Positions 17,344 to 27,777 of a DNA stretch of 64,000 nt are shown here, piece by piece (position 1 is the stretch's first letter; every line of letters begins with the position of its first letter). The stretch lies in the NCBI GenBank assembly GCA_016713535.1, contig JADJOY010000028.1, positions 1 through 64,000 of the forward strand, written 5' to 3'. The notes beneath the pieces were generated by a model that worked only from the letters and a program-made list of their open reading frames with translations, had not been told where the DNA came from and did not search any database. A program made the position numbers and the translations under genes. This DNA is from JADJOY01 sp016713535 [NCBI: Deltaproteobacteria bacterium]. GTDB taxonomy: Bacteria; JADJOY01.

Positions 17344-18942
17344 TCAGCGCGTCATCGAGCGCCGCACCACCTGCAACAGGTTCTGACCGAGGAGCGCGCT
17401 CGCGCACAGGACGCCACCCATGAGCGCACCGCCCACCCCCGCCGAGCACACGTCGGCGCCGGTGAGGTAGAGCCCGCGCACGCTCGTGCGCGGGCGGATC
17501 CGCCGCTCCAGGAAGCGCCGCGGGTCGTGGTCGAGCCCGTAGAGCTCGCCCCGCTCCCACGCGGCGAAGTGCTGGGTGGTGAGCGGCGTCGAGAGCTCGC
17601 CGTGGACCACGTGGCCCTTGGCCTGGGGCACCCACCGGTAGAGGTGCTCGAGGAGGCGCTCGGTGAAGTGCTGCTTGAGGGCCTCGTAGTCGTCGCCACG
17701 GTGGTGCCAGCGGGTGTCCCGCCAGCGCTCGAACCACGCGTAGGGCGCGAGCGTGATGACGTCGATCGTGGAGCGGCCCGGGAAGCGCCGCGCGAAGCTC
17801 GGGTCCTTGGCGGCGGGGAACGACACGTACACGACCGGAAACGGTGCGTCGGGGTCCGCCACGAAAGCGTCCACGTTCCGCTCGTGGTGCTGGTCCGGAT
17901 AGAGCCAGAGGTTCGCCTTCGGAAGCTCGAGCTCGTCCGCGGTGCGATCGAGACCGAGGTAGAGGCAGAGGTGCCCGACGCTCGCCGTCAGCCCGGCGAG
18001 CGCCGCGCGCTCGCGCGCCGGTACCTCGGCCGGCAAGAGCCGCTGGAACGTGTTGTGCGCACCGGCGTCGCTGATCACGAGCGGCGCCCGCAGCTCGCGT
18101 CCGTCGGCCATCCGCACGCCCACCGCGCGCCCGTCCTCGACGACGATCCGTTCCACCTCGGCGCGCACCACCACCGTCCCACCCGCGCGCTCGATCGTCG
18201 GCACGATGGTCTCCGCGAAGCGCCGCGCACCGCCCACCGGGAAGAACCCACCGCCCAGGTAGTGGCCGACCACCATCGCGTGGATCGCGAAGCTCGAGCG
18301 CGCCGGCGGGAGGCCGTAGTCGCCGAACTGGCCCGCCAGCACCGAGATGAGCTTCTGGTCGGAGGTGATCTCCTCGAGCACCTCGCGGGTGGTGCGCGCG
18401 GCGAGACGCTCGAGCTTGCGGCGCATGAGCCCGCCCGCCACCGCCGAGACCGCGCCGGGCAGGGCCCGCTCGGCGAAGAAGAGCGTGCTCGCCGTCTGCA
18501 CCTCGCGGACTCGCGCGAGGTACCGCTCGATCGCGTCGCGCTCGCCCGGGAAGCGCTCGGCCAGCCGGTCGACGAACGCGCGCCGGCCGGCGGCGAAGTC
18601 GAAGACCTCGTCGCCGAGCACGATGCGATCGTAGACGTCTCCCATCGGCGCCCACTCGATCGGCTCGGCGCAGATGTCGTCGAGGACCAGACGCATCATC
18701 GCCTTGGGGTGGCCGACGTCGCCCACGTAGTGGACGCCGACGTCCCACTCGAAGCCGTTGCGCTGAAACGTGTGGGTGAAGCCTCCCGCCGTGTAATGCC
18801 GCTCGAGGACCAGCACCCGCCGGCCGGCGTGCTTGGCGAGGAGCGCGGCGGCGGCGAGCCCGCCGATGCCGGAACCGACGACGATCGCGTCGTAGGCGCC
18901 GTGCGGCTCGAAGCGCTTGTAGGGGGATCCGATGGAGGTCAT
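17344..18942 (-). CDS. RetSat/phytoene-desaturase-like FAD-dependent oxidoreductase
   Basis: A 532-residue flavoprotein. The N-terminus YDAIVVGSGIGGLAAAALLA is the dinucleotide-binding fold, followed by VLVLERHYTAGGFTHTF. FFPVGGARRFAETIVPTIER and LYLTGADVCSAGVGGALMGG near the C-terminus are the usual phytoene desaturase/retinol saturase motifs. Family members saturate, desaturate or isomerise polyene and isoprenoid lipids. No crtB or other carotenoid gene is here, so a role in carotenoid synthesis is not supported; reduction of an unsaturated lipid or terpenoid is a reasonable guess. It is upstream of and close to the SDR gene. Confidence 0.85.
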   Translation of the reverse strand: MTSIGSPYKRFEPHGAYDAIVVGSGIGGLAAAALLAKHAGRRVLVLERHYTAGGFTHTFQRNGFEWDVGVHYVGDVGHPKAMMRLVLDDICAEPIEWAPMGDVYDRIVLGDEVFDFAAGRRAFVDRLAERFPGERDAIERYLARVREVQTASTLFFAERALPGAVSAVAGGLMRRKLERLAARTTREVLEEITSDQKLISVLAGQFGDYGLPPARSSFAIHAMVVGHYLGGGFFPVGGARRFAETIVPTIERAGGTVVVRAEVERIVVEDGRAVGVRMADGRELRAPLVISDAGAHNTFQRLLPAEVPARERAALAGLTASVGHLCLYLGLDRTADELELPKANLWLYPDQHHERNVDAFVADPDAPFPVVYVSFPAAKDPSFARRFPGRSTIDVITLAPYAWFERWRDTRWHHRGDDYEALKQHFTERLLEHLYRWVPQAKGHVVHGELSTPLTTQHFAAWERGELYGLDHDPRRFLERRIRPRTSVRGLYLTGADVCSAGVGGALMGGVLCASALLGQNLLQVVRRSMTR

Positions 18943-18985
18943 GGGCGCTCCGGGTCGAGGCTCCGAACATAGCGAGTGCGGGCGC

Positions 18986-19405
18986 TCACGGCTCGTCGCC
19001 GCCCGCGGCGGGCGCGATGCCGTTCCACAACACGTCGACCAGCCGGAGGCACATCCGCCGCCGATCCTCGGGGGCGACGTCGGTCCGGAGCAACAGGCTG
19101 AACACGCTGTCGAGGAGGATGTCGGTGAACTCGAACGCGGTCACGCCCTTGCGCAGGTCGCCCCGCTCGGACGCCTCGTGGAGGAAGGAGGCGACCGCCA
19201 GGACCAGCGGATGGTCCGAGGGATCGACCGCCACCGGCTGTCGGAAGTTCACCGCCAGCATGTCGCGCACGAGGCGGGGATCACCGAGCGCCTCGACGAC
19301 CTCGAGCGAGGCGTCGATCACGCGGGCGAGGAACGCGCGCACGCTGCGCGGGCGGCGCCCCGCGCTCAGCCGCTCGGCGACGTCGCGCTCGCAGCGCGCC
19401 TGCAG
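18986..19405 (-). pseudogene. TetR-family regulator lacking its DNA-binding domain
   Basis: Only the C-terminal ligand-binding part of a TetR protein is present: RDVAERLSAGRRPRSVRAFL, EALGDPRLVRDMLAVNF, and a tail FSLLLRTDVAPEDRRRMCLR. The helix-turn-helix that should precede it is missing. At about 19405 the sequence passes directly into the inside of a P450 gene on the opposite strand. The regulator and the P450 were probably divergent, and the shared promoter region with both N-termini is gone. A short protein could be read from 19342 but could not bind DNA. Confidence 0.65.
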
Positions 19406-20250
19406 CGCTGATCGATGACGAGACCTTCTCGAGCAGCGTGAACGGCGAACACGTCGGCGTGGTCATCGGCCGCACCGTCGCGGCGATGGACGGCCGCGAG
19501 CACCGCCGCCACCGCGCGCTGGTGGCGCCGGCGATGGCGCGGCGGGTATTCCGCGGCCCGTTCCGCCACACCATCGAGGACCTCGCGCACGGCCTGATCG
19601 ACGGCTTCGTGGAACGCGGCCGCGCCGACCTCGTGTCCGCCTTCACGTTCGGCTACCCGCTGCGGGTCTTCACCCGCATCCTCGACATCCCCACCGAAGA
19701 CGCCGACCGCGTCCATCGCCAGGCGGTCGACATGGTGCTGGTGCGCAAGAGCCCGGTGAAAGGACTCGAGGCCGCGGCGGCGCTCGCCGATTACTTCGCG
19801 CCGCTGATCGCCGAACGCCGCGCTCGCCCGGGTGAGGACCTGATCAGCACCCTCGCGACAGCCGAGGTCGAGGGCGAGCGCCTCGACGACACCGACATCG
19901 TGAGCTTCCTCCGGCTGCTGGTCCTCGCGGGCGCCGAGACCATCTATCACCTGCTCGGCACCACGCTCTACGCGCTCCTCACCCGTCCCGAGCAGCTCGC
20001 GGAGTTGCTCGCGGATCGTTCGCTGATCCAGAACGCCCTCGACGAGGCGCTGCGCTGGGAGTCACCGGTGCAGCTCGTGTGGCGCCGCACCACCCGCGAC
20101 GCCGAGCTCGGCGGGCGCTCGATCCCGGCGGGCAGCCACGTGGTGCTCGCGATCGGCTCCGCCAACCGCTCCGACGAGGTGTTCTCCGACCCCGACCGTT
20201 TCGACCTCCACCGCGACGCGAGTACCCACCTCGCCTTCGGCCAGGGCCGG
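19405..20250 (+). pseudogene. Cytochrome P450 lacking N-terminus and haem-binding region
   Basis: The piece begins inside a P450 (LIDDETFSSS, then GREHRRHRALVAPAMARRVF, the C-helix region) and includes the I-helix oxygen site LVLAGAETIYHLLGTTLYAL, the ExxR helix NALDEALRWESPVQLVWRR and SDPDRFDLHRDAS. It breaks off at HLAFGQG, exactly before the haem cysteine loop. About the first 90 residues (before FSSS) and the last 60 or so, including the axial Cys, are missing. It therefore cannot bind haem as a P450. Both ends are abrupt: the left joins a tetR fragment, the right an amidohydrolase tail. Confidence 0.75.
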
Positions 20251-20363
20251 CCGAACGCGCGCGACCAGAACCGCGACCCCACCACCACCACCTGGGGATC
20301 CCGGACGACGACGCGCGCAAGCTCTTCTGCGAGAACGCCGGCAAGCTCTACGGCGTCTTGTGA
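20251..20363 (+). pseudogene. C-terminal tail of an amidohydrolase-family (TIM-barrel) protein
   Basis: Directly after the P450 break, and after a one-base frame change near 20296, the sequence reads TTTTW / GIPDDDARKLFCENAGKLYG and a stop. The IPDDxARKLxxENAxKLYG pattern is the standard end of amidohydrolase-2 metal-dependent hydrolases. No start, barrel or metal ligands are present. The simplest reading is that a P450 gene was followed by an amidohydrolase gene and a deletion removed the junction. Confidence 0.6.
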
Positions 20364-20513
20364 CACCAGGCCCACCCGAGCGGTGGCCGCCTCATGGCCG
20401 TCCCGCAGCGGGCCGGACGCGCCTCCAGGCTGGGCACCCTGTTAGTCTTGCGGCGGCGCCACACCCGGCCGCCGGTCCGTCGAATCCGCCTTTCACCGCT
20501 CGGAGATCTCGCC

Positions 20514-20792
20514 ATGCTCGCCCCTCTCGCCACCGCCCTGTTGCTCTCCGTCGCCTCGCCCGCCAGCGCCGCGCCGGCGCGGCCCATCCTGCTGGCGGAG
20601 AACGCCGCACCCGAGGCACACCTTTCCCAGGCCGAGGCGTCGGCGCCCGCGGCCACACACGGGGAGCCCAAGGGCGAGCCGTCGCGTCCGCGCGGTGAGG
20701 CTTCCGGCCAGAACCCGACCGGCGCACCCAAGGCCGTCAACCCCTGGAACGGGGTGGGTGCCGACGGCGTGTCCGGCATGAACCAGCGCTGA
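20514..20792 (+). CDS. Small exported protein of unknown function, 92 aa
   Basis: MLAPLATALLLSVASPASA is a clean Sec signal peptide with an ASA cleavage site, preceded by cggagat at a suitable distance. The mature part is small, disordered and rich in Ala, Pro, Glu and Gly, ending NPWNGVGADGVSGMNQR. A longer reading from 20394 is possible but its N-terminus is arginine-rich and without signal character. No family is recognised. It precedes the GcvH-like/ferredoxin-NrfD locus by 519 bases on the same strand, separated by a hairpin and possible promoter, so cotranscription is doubtful. Confidence 0.6.
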   Translation: MLAPLATALLLSVASPASAAPARPILLAENAAPEAHLSQAEASAPAATHGEPKGEPSRPRGEASGQNPTGAPKAVNPWNGVGADGVSGMNQR

Positions 20793-20805
20793 CCCCGATT
20801 TCACG

Positions 20806-20823
20806 CGCCCGCGCGTGCGGGCG
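20806..20823 (+). terminator. Candidate terminator hairpin after the small exported protein gene
   Basis: A seven-base perfect stem, CGCCCGC / GCGGGCG, with a four-base loop gcgt, 13 bases after the stop codon. No T-run follows, as is usual in such GC-rich genomes, so function is a guess. Confidence 0.4.
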
Positions 20824-21311
20824 GCCTTCCACGACGATCCGTCGGACCGCACGGCGCCAACACGACGCCGCCGCACGCTTCGTCCACTCACAGCGTGAAC
20901 CCGATCCGCCGCGCCAGCCACGAGGCGGCGCGGTCCGGGGCTCGTGCGCGCCTCGCACCGGAGTGACGAGCAGCCTGGCTGGGGTATCGACCGACCCAGC
21001 CACCGCGGCGCCCTGTGGGTTTCTGCCGGGGCGTGGTGAATCACCACAGCCGCGGTCCCGACCCCCACGAAGCACGTTTCTCCCACGATTGCAGGTGATC
21101 TCGAGGTGCTCGCAGCACGGAGGGTGAGATCCCCACTGTGGGGAATTCCCGCAGGCCCGCTGCGGCGGATCTCCACACTCCGCGCATGATCGGCGCAAAC
21201 CCACACGATTTCAGCGACTTCCACGGGCCACACGAGTTGGCCCAACTCTTGTAGATGCCTGACCTCCACGCCGGTGGCTGACACACCGGTCGCCACACCG
21301 AGGAGGTCGTC
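20824..21311 (+). promoter_or_regulatory. Regulatory region before the GcvH-like gene: three palindromes and a sigma-54-like element
   Basis: No gene is supported here. Three perfect inverted repeats stand out: TCCCCAC-T-GTGGGGA (21130-21144), CCGCAG-GCCCG-CTGCGG (21149-21165) and GAGTTGG-C-CCAACTC (21234-21248). Overlapping the last is TTGG-CCCAACTCTT-GT (21237-21252), with GG and GT separated by ten bases, close to the sigma-54 -24/-12 pattern (GG-N10-GC) but with GT instead of GC. It lies 60 bases before the ATG at 21312. The sigma-54-dependent regulator encoded at 25762 in the same locus makes this a good candidate promoter with upstream activator sites. Confidence 0.45.
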
Positions 21312-21992
21312 ATGACCGTCATCCTGGTTCTCGCGGTTTTCGCGCTGTTCATCGCCATCGACCTGATCCGTAACCCCTCGATCCGTCGCGACCGGATCGT
21401 CACCGAGGTTCCCGCGATCGACTCGATTCCGTTCCTGGCACCGCTCGCGCCGGTGTGGGTCGCCGGCTATCAGATGCCCGAGGAGCTGCACTACCACCGC
21501 GGGCACACCTGGGCCCACGTGCTGCCGAATGGCCACGCTCGCATCGGCCTCGACGACTTCGCGCGTCAGCTGGTCGGCCGCGCCACTGCCGTGAAGCTGC
21601 CCGAGATGGGTGCGCACGTGCACCAGGGCGCCGGCACCTTCGGCATCGAGGTGGGCAACCGCGCCGTCTCGCTGCTCTCGCCGCTCGACGGCCACGTGGT
21701 CGCCGTGAATCCGGCCCTCGCTCAGAGCCCGACGCTCGCCTCCGACGACCCCTACGGCCGCGGCTGGCTGGTCGAGATCCGGCCGAGCGGCCTCCGTCGC
21801 GGCCTCAACAACCTGCTGTCGGGCGGTCTGGCCCAGCGCTTCATGGAGCACACCCGCCAGCAACTCGAGCATGGCCTGATGGCGCTCTCGGGCTCGGTGC
21901 TGCAGGACGGCGGCGTGCCGATCGCCGACTTCGCGCGCGAGCTCTCGGACGAGGACTGGCAGCGTCTCACCCACGAGCTTCTGCTGGCGTGA
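21312..21992 (+). CDS. Membrane-anchored GcvH-like protein without the lipoyl lysine
   Basis: A 226-residue protein with an N-terminal membrane helix (VILVLAVFALFIAIDLI), so the rest is on one face of the membrane. Residues about 55-150 follow the glycine-cleavage H protein fold: YHRGHTWAHVLPNGHARIGL matches the GcvH start, and GIEVGNRAVSLLSPLDGHVV lies where H proteins have ESVKAxSDxxxPxxG. The modified lysine is absent; Asn or Arg stands there. A helical tail (RFMEHTRQQLEHGLMALSG) ends it. It is not a glycine-cleavage component: no gcvP/T is near, and it sits 39 bases before a ferredoxin-NrfD gene. A structural or docking role in that redox complex is inferred. A gaggagg site precedes the start. 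Confidence 0.8.
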   Translation: MTVILVLAVFALFIAIDLIRNPSIRRDRIVTEVPAIDSIPFLAPLAPVWVAGYQMPEELHYHRGHTWAHVLPNGHARIGLDDFARQLVGRATAVKLPEMGAHVHQGAGTFGIEVGNRAVSLLSPLDGHVVAVNPALAQSPTLASDDPYGRGWLVEIRPSGLRRGLNNLLSGGLAQRFMEHTRQQLEHGLMALSGSVLQDGGVPIADFARELSDEDWQRLTHELLLA

Positions 21993-22031
21993 CGCGGTGA
22001 CCGAAGCCGGATTCCCCGAGGAGCAACGACC

Positions 22032-23965
22032 ATGACCGCCCAGCCCAACGGCCTGCTGATCGACACCACCCAGTGTGTCGGCTGCGGCGCCTGCGTCGGC
22101 GCCTGCCTGGAAGCGCACGGCGTCGACGCCGATCCCAACCAGATCACCGGACTTTCCGAGATCGCTCGCACCGCGCTGCTGCAGAAGGACGACGTGTGGC
22201 GCCGCCAGCTCTGCATGCACTGCGTGACTCCGTCGTGCGCGAGCGTGTGCCCCGTCGAGGCGCTGCAGAAGACCCCGGAAGGCCCGGTGGTGTACGACGC
22301 CAGCCGTTGCCTCGGTTGCCGCTACTGCATGCAGGCGTGCCCGTTCGGCGTGCCCGCGTATACCTGGCTCGACGCCAACCCGAAGGTCGTGAAGTGCGAC
22401 TTCTGTGTCGAGCGCCAGGCCCGCGGCGAGCCGACGGCGTGCTCCGCGGCCTGTCCGGCCGGCGCCACCACGTTCGGCGTCCGCGAGGACCTGATCCGCG
22501 AGGCCCATCAGCGCATCGACGACGCCCCCGACGCGTACCAGCCTCACGTCTACGGCGAGCACGAGATCGGCGGCACCTCGGTGCTCTACCTCTCCGCGGT
22601 ACCGTTCGCGAGCCTCGGGCTGCCGGTCGGCCTCGGCGACGACCCGCTGCCCGACCGCACCCGCCGTGCGCTCGCGCGCATCCCCGGCATCGTCAGCGTC
22701 GGCGGCGCGCTCTTGTGGGCGGTGTGGTGGATCACCAACCGCCGCGAAGAGGTGGCCCTGGTGGAGGCCGAGCGTGAGCGCGAGCGCGCCGCGTTGCCGC
22801 CGCCCGAGCTCGAGCCCGCGCCCGCACCAGCGCCGCGCTTCCGCCTCACGTTCTGGCGCAGCGTGTTCGTGGTGCTGGCGGTGGTGGGCGGCATCCTCAC
22901 CGCGATCCGCTACGGATCCGGGCTGGGCTCGGTCACCAACCTGAACGACCAGGTCCCGTGGGGACTGTGGGTGGGCTTCGACGTGTTGTGCGGCGTGGGC
23001 CTCGCGGCGGGCGGCTTCACGATCACCGCGATGGTGCATCTCTTCCACGCCCACCGCTTCGAGCCGATCGTGCGGCCCACCGTGCTCACGGCGTTCCTCG
23101 GCTACCTGCTGGTGGTGGTGGCGCTGGTCCTGGACCTCGGACGCCCGTGGAACCTGTGGCATCCGCTGGTGATGTGGAACCCGCACTCGGTGATGTTCGA
23201 GGTGTCGTGGTGCGTGATGCTCTACACCACGGTGCTGTCGCTCGAGCTCTCGGGCATGGTGTTCGAGCGCCTCGGCTGGGCACGCGCGCAGCGCTGGCAG
23301 CGCAACGCCACCGCGCCGCTGGTCGTCGTCGGCGTGTTGCTCTCGACCCTCCACCAGTCGTCCCTCGGCGCGGTCTATCTGATCGTCCCGGGCAAGCTGC
23401 ACCCGCTCTGGTACACCCAGAACCTGCCGTGGATCTTCTACGTCTCGGCCATCTGCGTCGGCCTCGCGATGGTGGTGGTGGAGTCCCGGTTCTCGTCGCG
23501 CGCGTTCGGCCGCGAGCTCGAGCACGAGCTGCTCTCCGACATCGGCCGGATCCTGGTCGGGGCGCTCGCGGTGTACGCGGCGCTTCGCTTCTACGACCTC
23601 GTGTCGCGCGGCGTCCTCGCCGAGGCGTTCACGGGCAGCTACGAAGCGCGCATGTTCTGGGTCGAGATCGCCCTCGGCCTGCTGATCCCGTCGGCGCTGT
23701 TCGCCGCGCCGGGCGGCGCGGCGCAACTCGCGGGTGCTCTACCGCGAGCCTGAGCGTGGTGGTCATGGGTTCGTCGCCAATCGCCTGAACGTCAGCATCA
23801 CGGGCTTCGAGGGCCACGGCGCGCACTACGTGCCCGCGTGGTCGGAGATCGTGATCAGCGTGATGATGGTGGGTCTCGGCTTCGCCGGCTTCGCGGCGGC
23901 CGCCAAGGTCCTGCCGGTGTTCGGTCCGGTCGCGCGCGCCGGCCGAGGGGAGCGAGCCCCAGGCC
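22032..23965 (+). CDS. Ferredoxin-NrfD fusion: HybA-like iron-sulfur domain joined to HybB-like quinone-site membrane domain
   Basis: Residues 1 to about 170 hold four cysteine clusters of a 16-Cys ferredoxin: CVGCGACVGAC, CMHCVTPSCASVC, CLGCRYCMQAC and CDFCVERQ...CSAAC. A membrane helix (GIVSVGGALLWAVWWI) and a Pro/Ala linker follow. From about residue 275 there is an NrfD/HybB domain of eight or nine helices with the family sequence NLNDQVPWGLWVGFDVLCGV. Such pairs move electrons between a periplasmic oxidoreductase and quinone. They are usually two genes; here one frame covers both. The frame shifts near 23730 within FAAPGGAA/LYREPERG, after which a final helix (IVISVMMVGLGFAGFAAAAK) is read. 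No stop is seen in any frame until past the hairpin at 24020, so the exact end is uncertain. Confidence 0.8.
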
Positions 23966-24019
23966 GCCCCTCACTCCGGGATCGTGTGGGGGGCCAGCCT
24001 CTTCTGGTGCCGTGGCCGT

Positions 24020-24054
24020 GGCGCCGGCCCCCCTGCCCCGGGGGGACCGGCGCC
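24020..24054 (+). terminator. Strong GC hairpin between the ferredoxin-NrfD and histidine kinase genes
   Basis: GGCGCCGGCCCCCC (24020-24033) pairs with 24040-24054 over 14 base pairs with one bulged A; loop TGCCCC. It separates the membrane complex genes from the kinase start at 24119 and could terminate or attenuate transcription, or stabilise the upstream message end. The homopolymers in it also make this a likely site of sequence error. Confidence 0.5.
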
Positions 24055-24118
24055 GTCTCGCGCTCCTGCTCGAGCGTCGCCACGTCCATACTTCTCCCTC
24101 CGCCCCCGAGCCGCGCAC

Positions 24119-25761
24119 ATGCCTCTCGCCACCCTCCGCGATGCATTGACCCGCCGGCTCGGTGTCCGCCTCGGTCTCTTCCTGGTGCTCGGCCCATGGC
24201 GGTGCTGGCCGCCGCCCGGCGCCTGGAACCTGCGCCGGCAGCGCCGCCAGCTCACCCGGCTCATGGAGTTGCGGGCGACGCAGCTCGCGAGGTCATCCGG
24301 CGCGCCACCCACGGCGCGATGCTGCGCAACGACTCCGAGGCGCTACGCGACCTCATCGACGCCCTCGCCGCCGAGGAGGACGTCCAGCGGATCCGTGTCT
24401 TCGACAAGCAGGGCCGGATCAGCATCTCCAACGACCGCGGCGAGGAGGGTCTGCCGGTCGACATGGCCGCCGAGCAATGCGTGTCGTGCCACGGCGCCGG
24501 ACAGCCTCTCGAGCACCTCACGATCCCGCAGCGCATGCGGATCTTCGGCACGCCGGGGGCGCGGATCCTGGGCGTGATCCCGCCGATCCAGAACGAGCCG
24601 GCGTGCTCGAACGGCGACTGCCACGCTCACCCCTCCGAGAAGACCATCCTCGGCGTGCTCGACGTCCAGCTCTCCCTCGCCACGGTGGACGCGAGCGTCG
24701 CTGCGTCCGAGCGCCAGCTCGTGATCGCGCTTTCGCTCACCGCCGTGCTGCTGCTCGGGCTCTCCGGCCTGGTCACCTGGCGCATGGTGCTCAAGCCGGT
24801 GCACGCCCTCACCAGCGCGGCTCCGCGCGTCGCGGCGGGCGACTTCTCGGTGCGCGTGCCGGCCATGGGCCAGGACGAGATCGGCCGGCTGGTCGATGCC
24901 TGGAACGCGATGGTCGAGGACCTCGGCGTCACCCACGAGCGGCTCGCGGACGCGAACCGCACGCTCGAGGAGCGGATCGCCGCGAAGACCCAGGCGCTCG
25001 AGAAGGCGCACCGCCAGATGGTACTGGTCGAGAAGATGGCGTCGCTCGGCAAGCTCGCCGCCGTGGTGGCGCACGAGATCAACAATCCGCTCGCCGGGGT
25101 CGTCACCTACGCCCGGTTGCTCCTGCGCCGCCACGCCGAGGATCCCGAACACGCGAGCAAGCTCGCCGGATCGGACACCGCGCGCATCCTGGCGCTGGTC
25201 GAGAGCGAAACGGTCCGCTGCGGCAACATCGTCCGTAACCTGCTGCTCTTCAGCCGCGCGCCGACCGCCCACTTCGCGAGCACCGACGTCGCCCAGGTGC
25301 TGGAGCGGTGCGCGTTGCTGGTCGGCCACCGCCTCGAGCTCCAGGAGCTCGAGCTCGAGTCACGGATCGGCCCCGACCTGCCAGCCATCGTGGCCGATGC
25401 GGCACAATGCCAGCAGGTGGTGCTGGCCCTGCTCATGAACGCGATCGACGCTAGTCCGCCGGGCGGACGGTCACGATCGCGGTGCCGCGCGAGGAGCCTG
25501 GGGCACTCGGGTCGCGGACACAGGCCGTGGCATCCCGCCCGACGTGCTGCCGCGGATCTTCGAGCCGTTCTTCACCACCAAGGAGATCGGGGCGGGAGTC
25601 GGCCTCGGCCTCGCCGTGGTCTACGGCATCGTCGAGCGGCACCGTGGCGTGATCGACGTGATCTCGAGCCCGGGCGAGGGCGCCCGGTTCATCGTCGAGC
25701 TGCCACCCGATCCCCGTACCGAGCCACCCCGCGAGCCCGCACCGACGGAGGCGCGTGAGCC

Positions 25762-25765
<4 letters not shown>
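24119..25765 (+). CDS. Sensor histidine kinase with periplasmic c-type haem motifs (several frameshifts)
   Basis: About 548 residues when read through its frame breaks. N-terminal helix ([13 protein letters not shown]), periplasmic domain, second helix ([19 protein letters not shown]), HAMP, HisKA with [16 protein letters not shown] (phosphorylated His), and an ATPase domain with [10 protein letters not shown] (N box), [11 protein letters not shown] and [15 protein letters not shown]. The periplasmic part has CVSCHG, a true CxxCH haem site, and [10 protein letters not shown], a CX4CH variant, so it probably senses redox state or a diatomic gas through haem. Frame breaks near 24190, 24225, 24292, 25467 and 25505 look like sequence errors. 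Its stop overlaps the response regulator start (ATGA at 25762). Confidence 0.83.
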
Positions 25766-27136
<1,371 letters not shown>

Positions 27137-27164
27137 CGGCGCCCCACCACCGCGGAGCACCGGG

Positions 27165-27770
27165 ATGGCCCAGGCGGATCCTGGTGGCGGAGCGCCCGCG
27201 CCATCCACCGGGTCCGAGCGGGTGGGCCGGATCTGCCTGGTCGCGGTCGAGCTCGCCGCCGACGCCGCCGACGCCGTCGCGGCCGCGCTGAGCCGGCGGG
27301 TGGCGGTGCCGTGCGAGGTGAGCGTACGCCCCGATCTGCCGCGTCCGCCGCGGGTGGGCCAGCGCGAGCAGCACGACGCCGACGTGTTGCTTCGCACGAT
27401 CGAGGCCCTCGACGGCGGGCTCGACACCGTGCTCGTCGGGATAACCGGCCTCGACCTCGCGATCCCGATCTTCACCCACGTCTTCGGCCGCGCGGTGCTC
27501 GGAGGCCGCGTCGCGCTGGTGTCGCTGGCGCGGCTCACACCCGAGTTCTACGGGCAACCTCCCGATCCCGCGCTGACGCTCGAGCGCGGGGTCACCGAGA
27601 TCCTGCACGAGCTCGGCCACGTCGCCGGCCTCGGCCACTGCCCCGATCGCGGCTGCATCATGAGCTTCGTGCCGAACGTCGAGAGTCTGGACCTGCGTGG
27701 CCACGGCTTCTGCGCGAGCTGCGAGCCGAGCGCGGCACGCCGCATCCCGCTCGCGTCCGTGGCATCTTGA
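27165..27770 (+). CDS. Archaemetzincin-family zinc protease
   Basis: A 201-residue metzincin-like peptidase. The extended zinc motif HELGHVAGLGHC (HExxHxxGxxHC), the Met-turn in CIMSFVPNV, and the extra cysteines of archaemetzincins (CIMSF and FCASCEPS, which with the motif Cys bind a second zinc) are all present. No signal peptide, so it is cytoplasmic. The ATG at 27165 was chosen as the first good start. The family is common in archaea and vertebrates and patchy in bacteria, with few known substrates. It follows the response regulator by 28 bases on the same strand, so it may be part of the redox-signalling operon; that link is positional only. Confidence 0.9.
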   Translation: MAQADPGGGAPAPSTGSERVGRICLVAVELAADAADAVAAALSRRVAVPCEVSVRPDLPRPPRVGQREQHDADVLLRTIEALDGGLDTVLVGITGLDLAIPIFTHVFGRAVLGGRVALVSLARLTPEFYGQPPDPALTLERGVTEILHELGHVAGLGHCPDRGCIMSFVPNVESLDLRGHGFCASCEPSAARRIPLASVAS

Positions 27771-27777
27771 GCGCGCG

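Noticed and set aside
17344-18942. Calling the flavoprotein crtI and proposing a carotenoid cluster
   Set aside because: No phytoene synthase, cyclase or other carotenoid gene is present; RetSat-like proteins have other substrates.
20493-23726. Very long antisense ORF opposite the GcvH-like and ferredoxin-NrfD genes
   Set aside because: Composition is dominated by Arg, His, Gln and Glu with no motif; high GC leaves few stop codons antisense to real genes.
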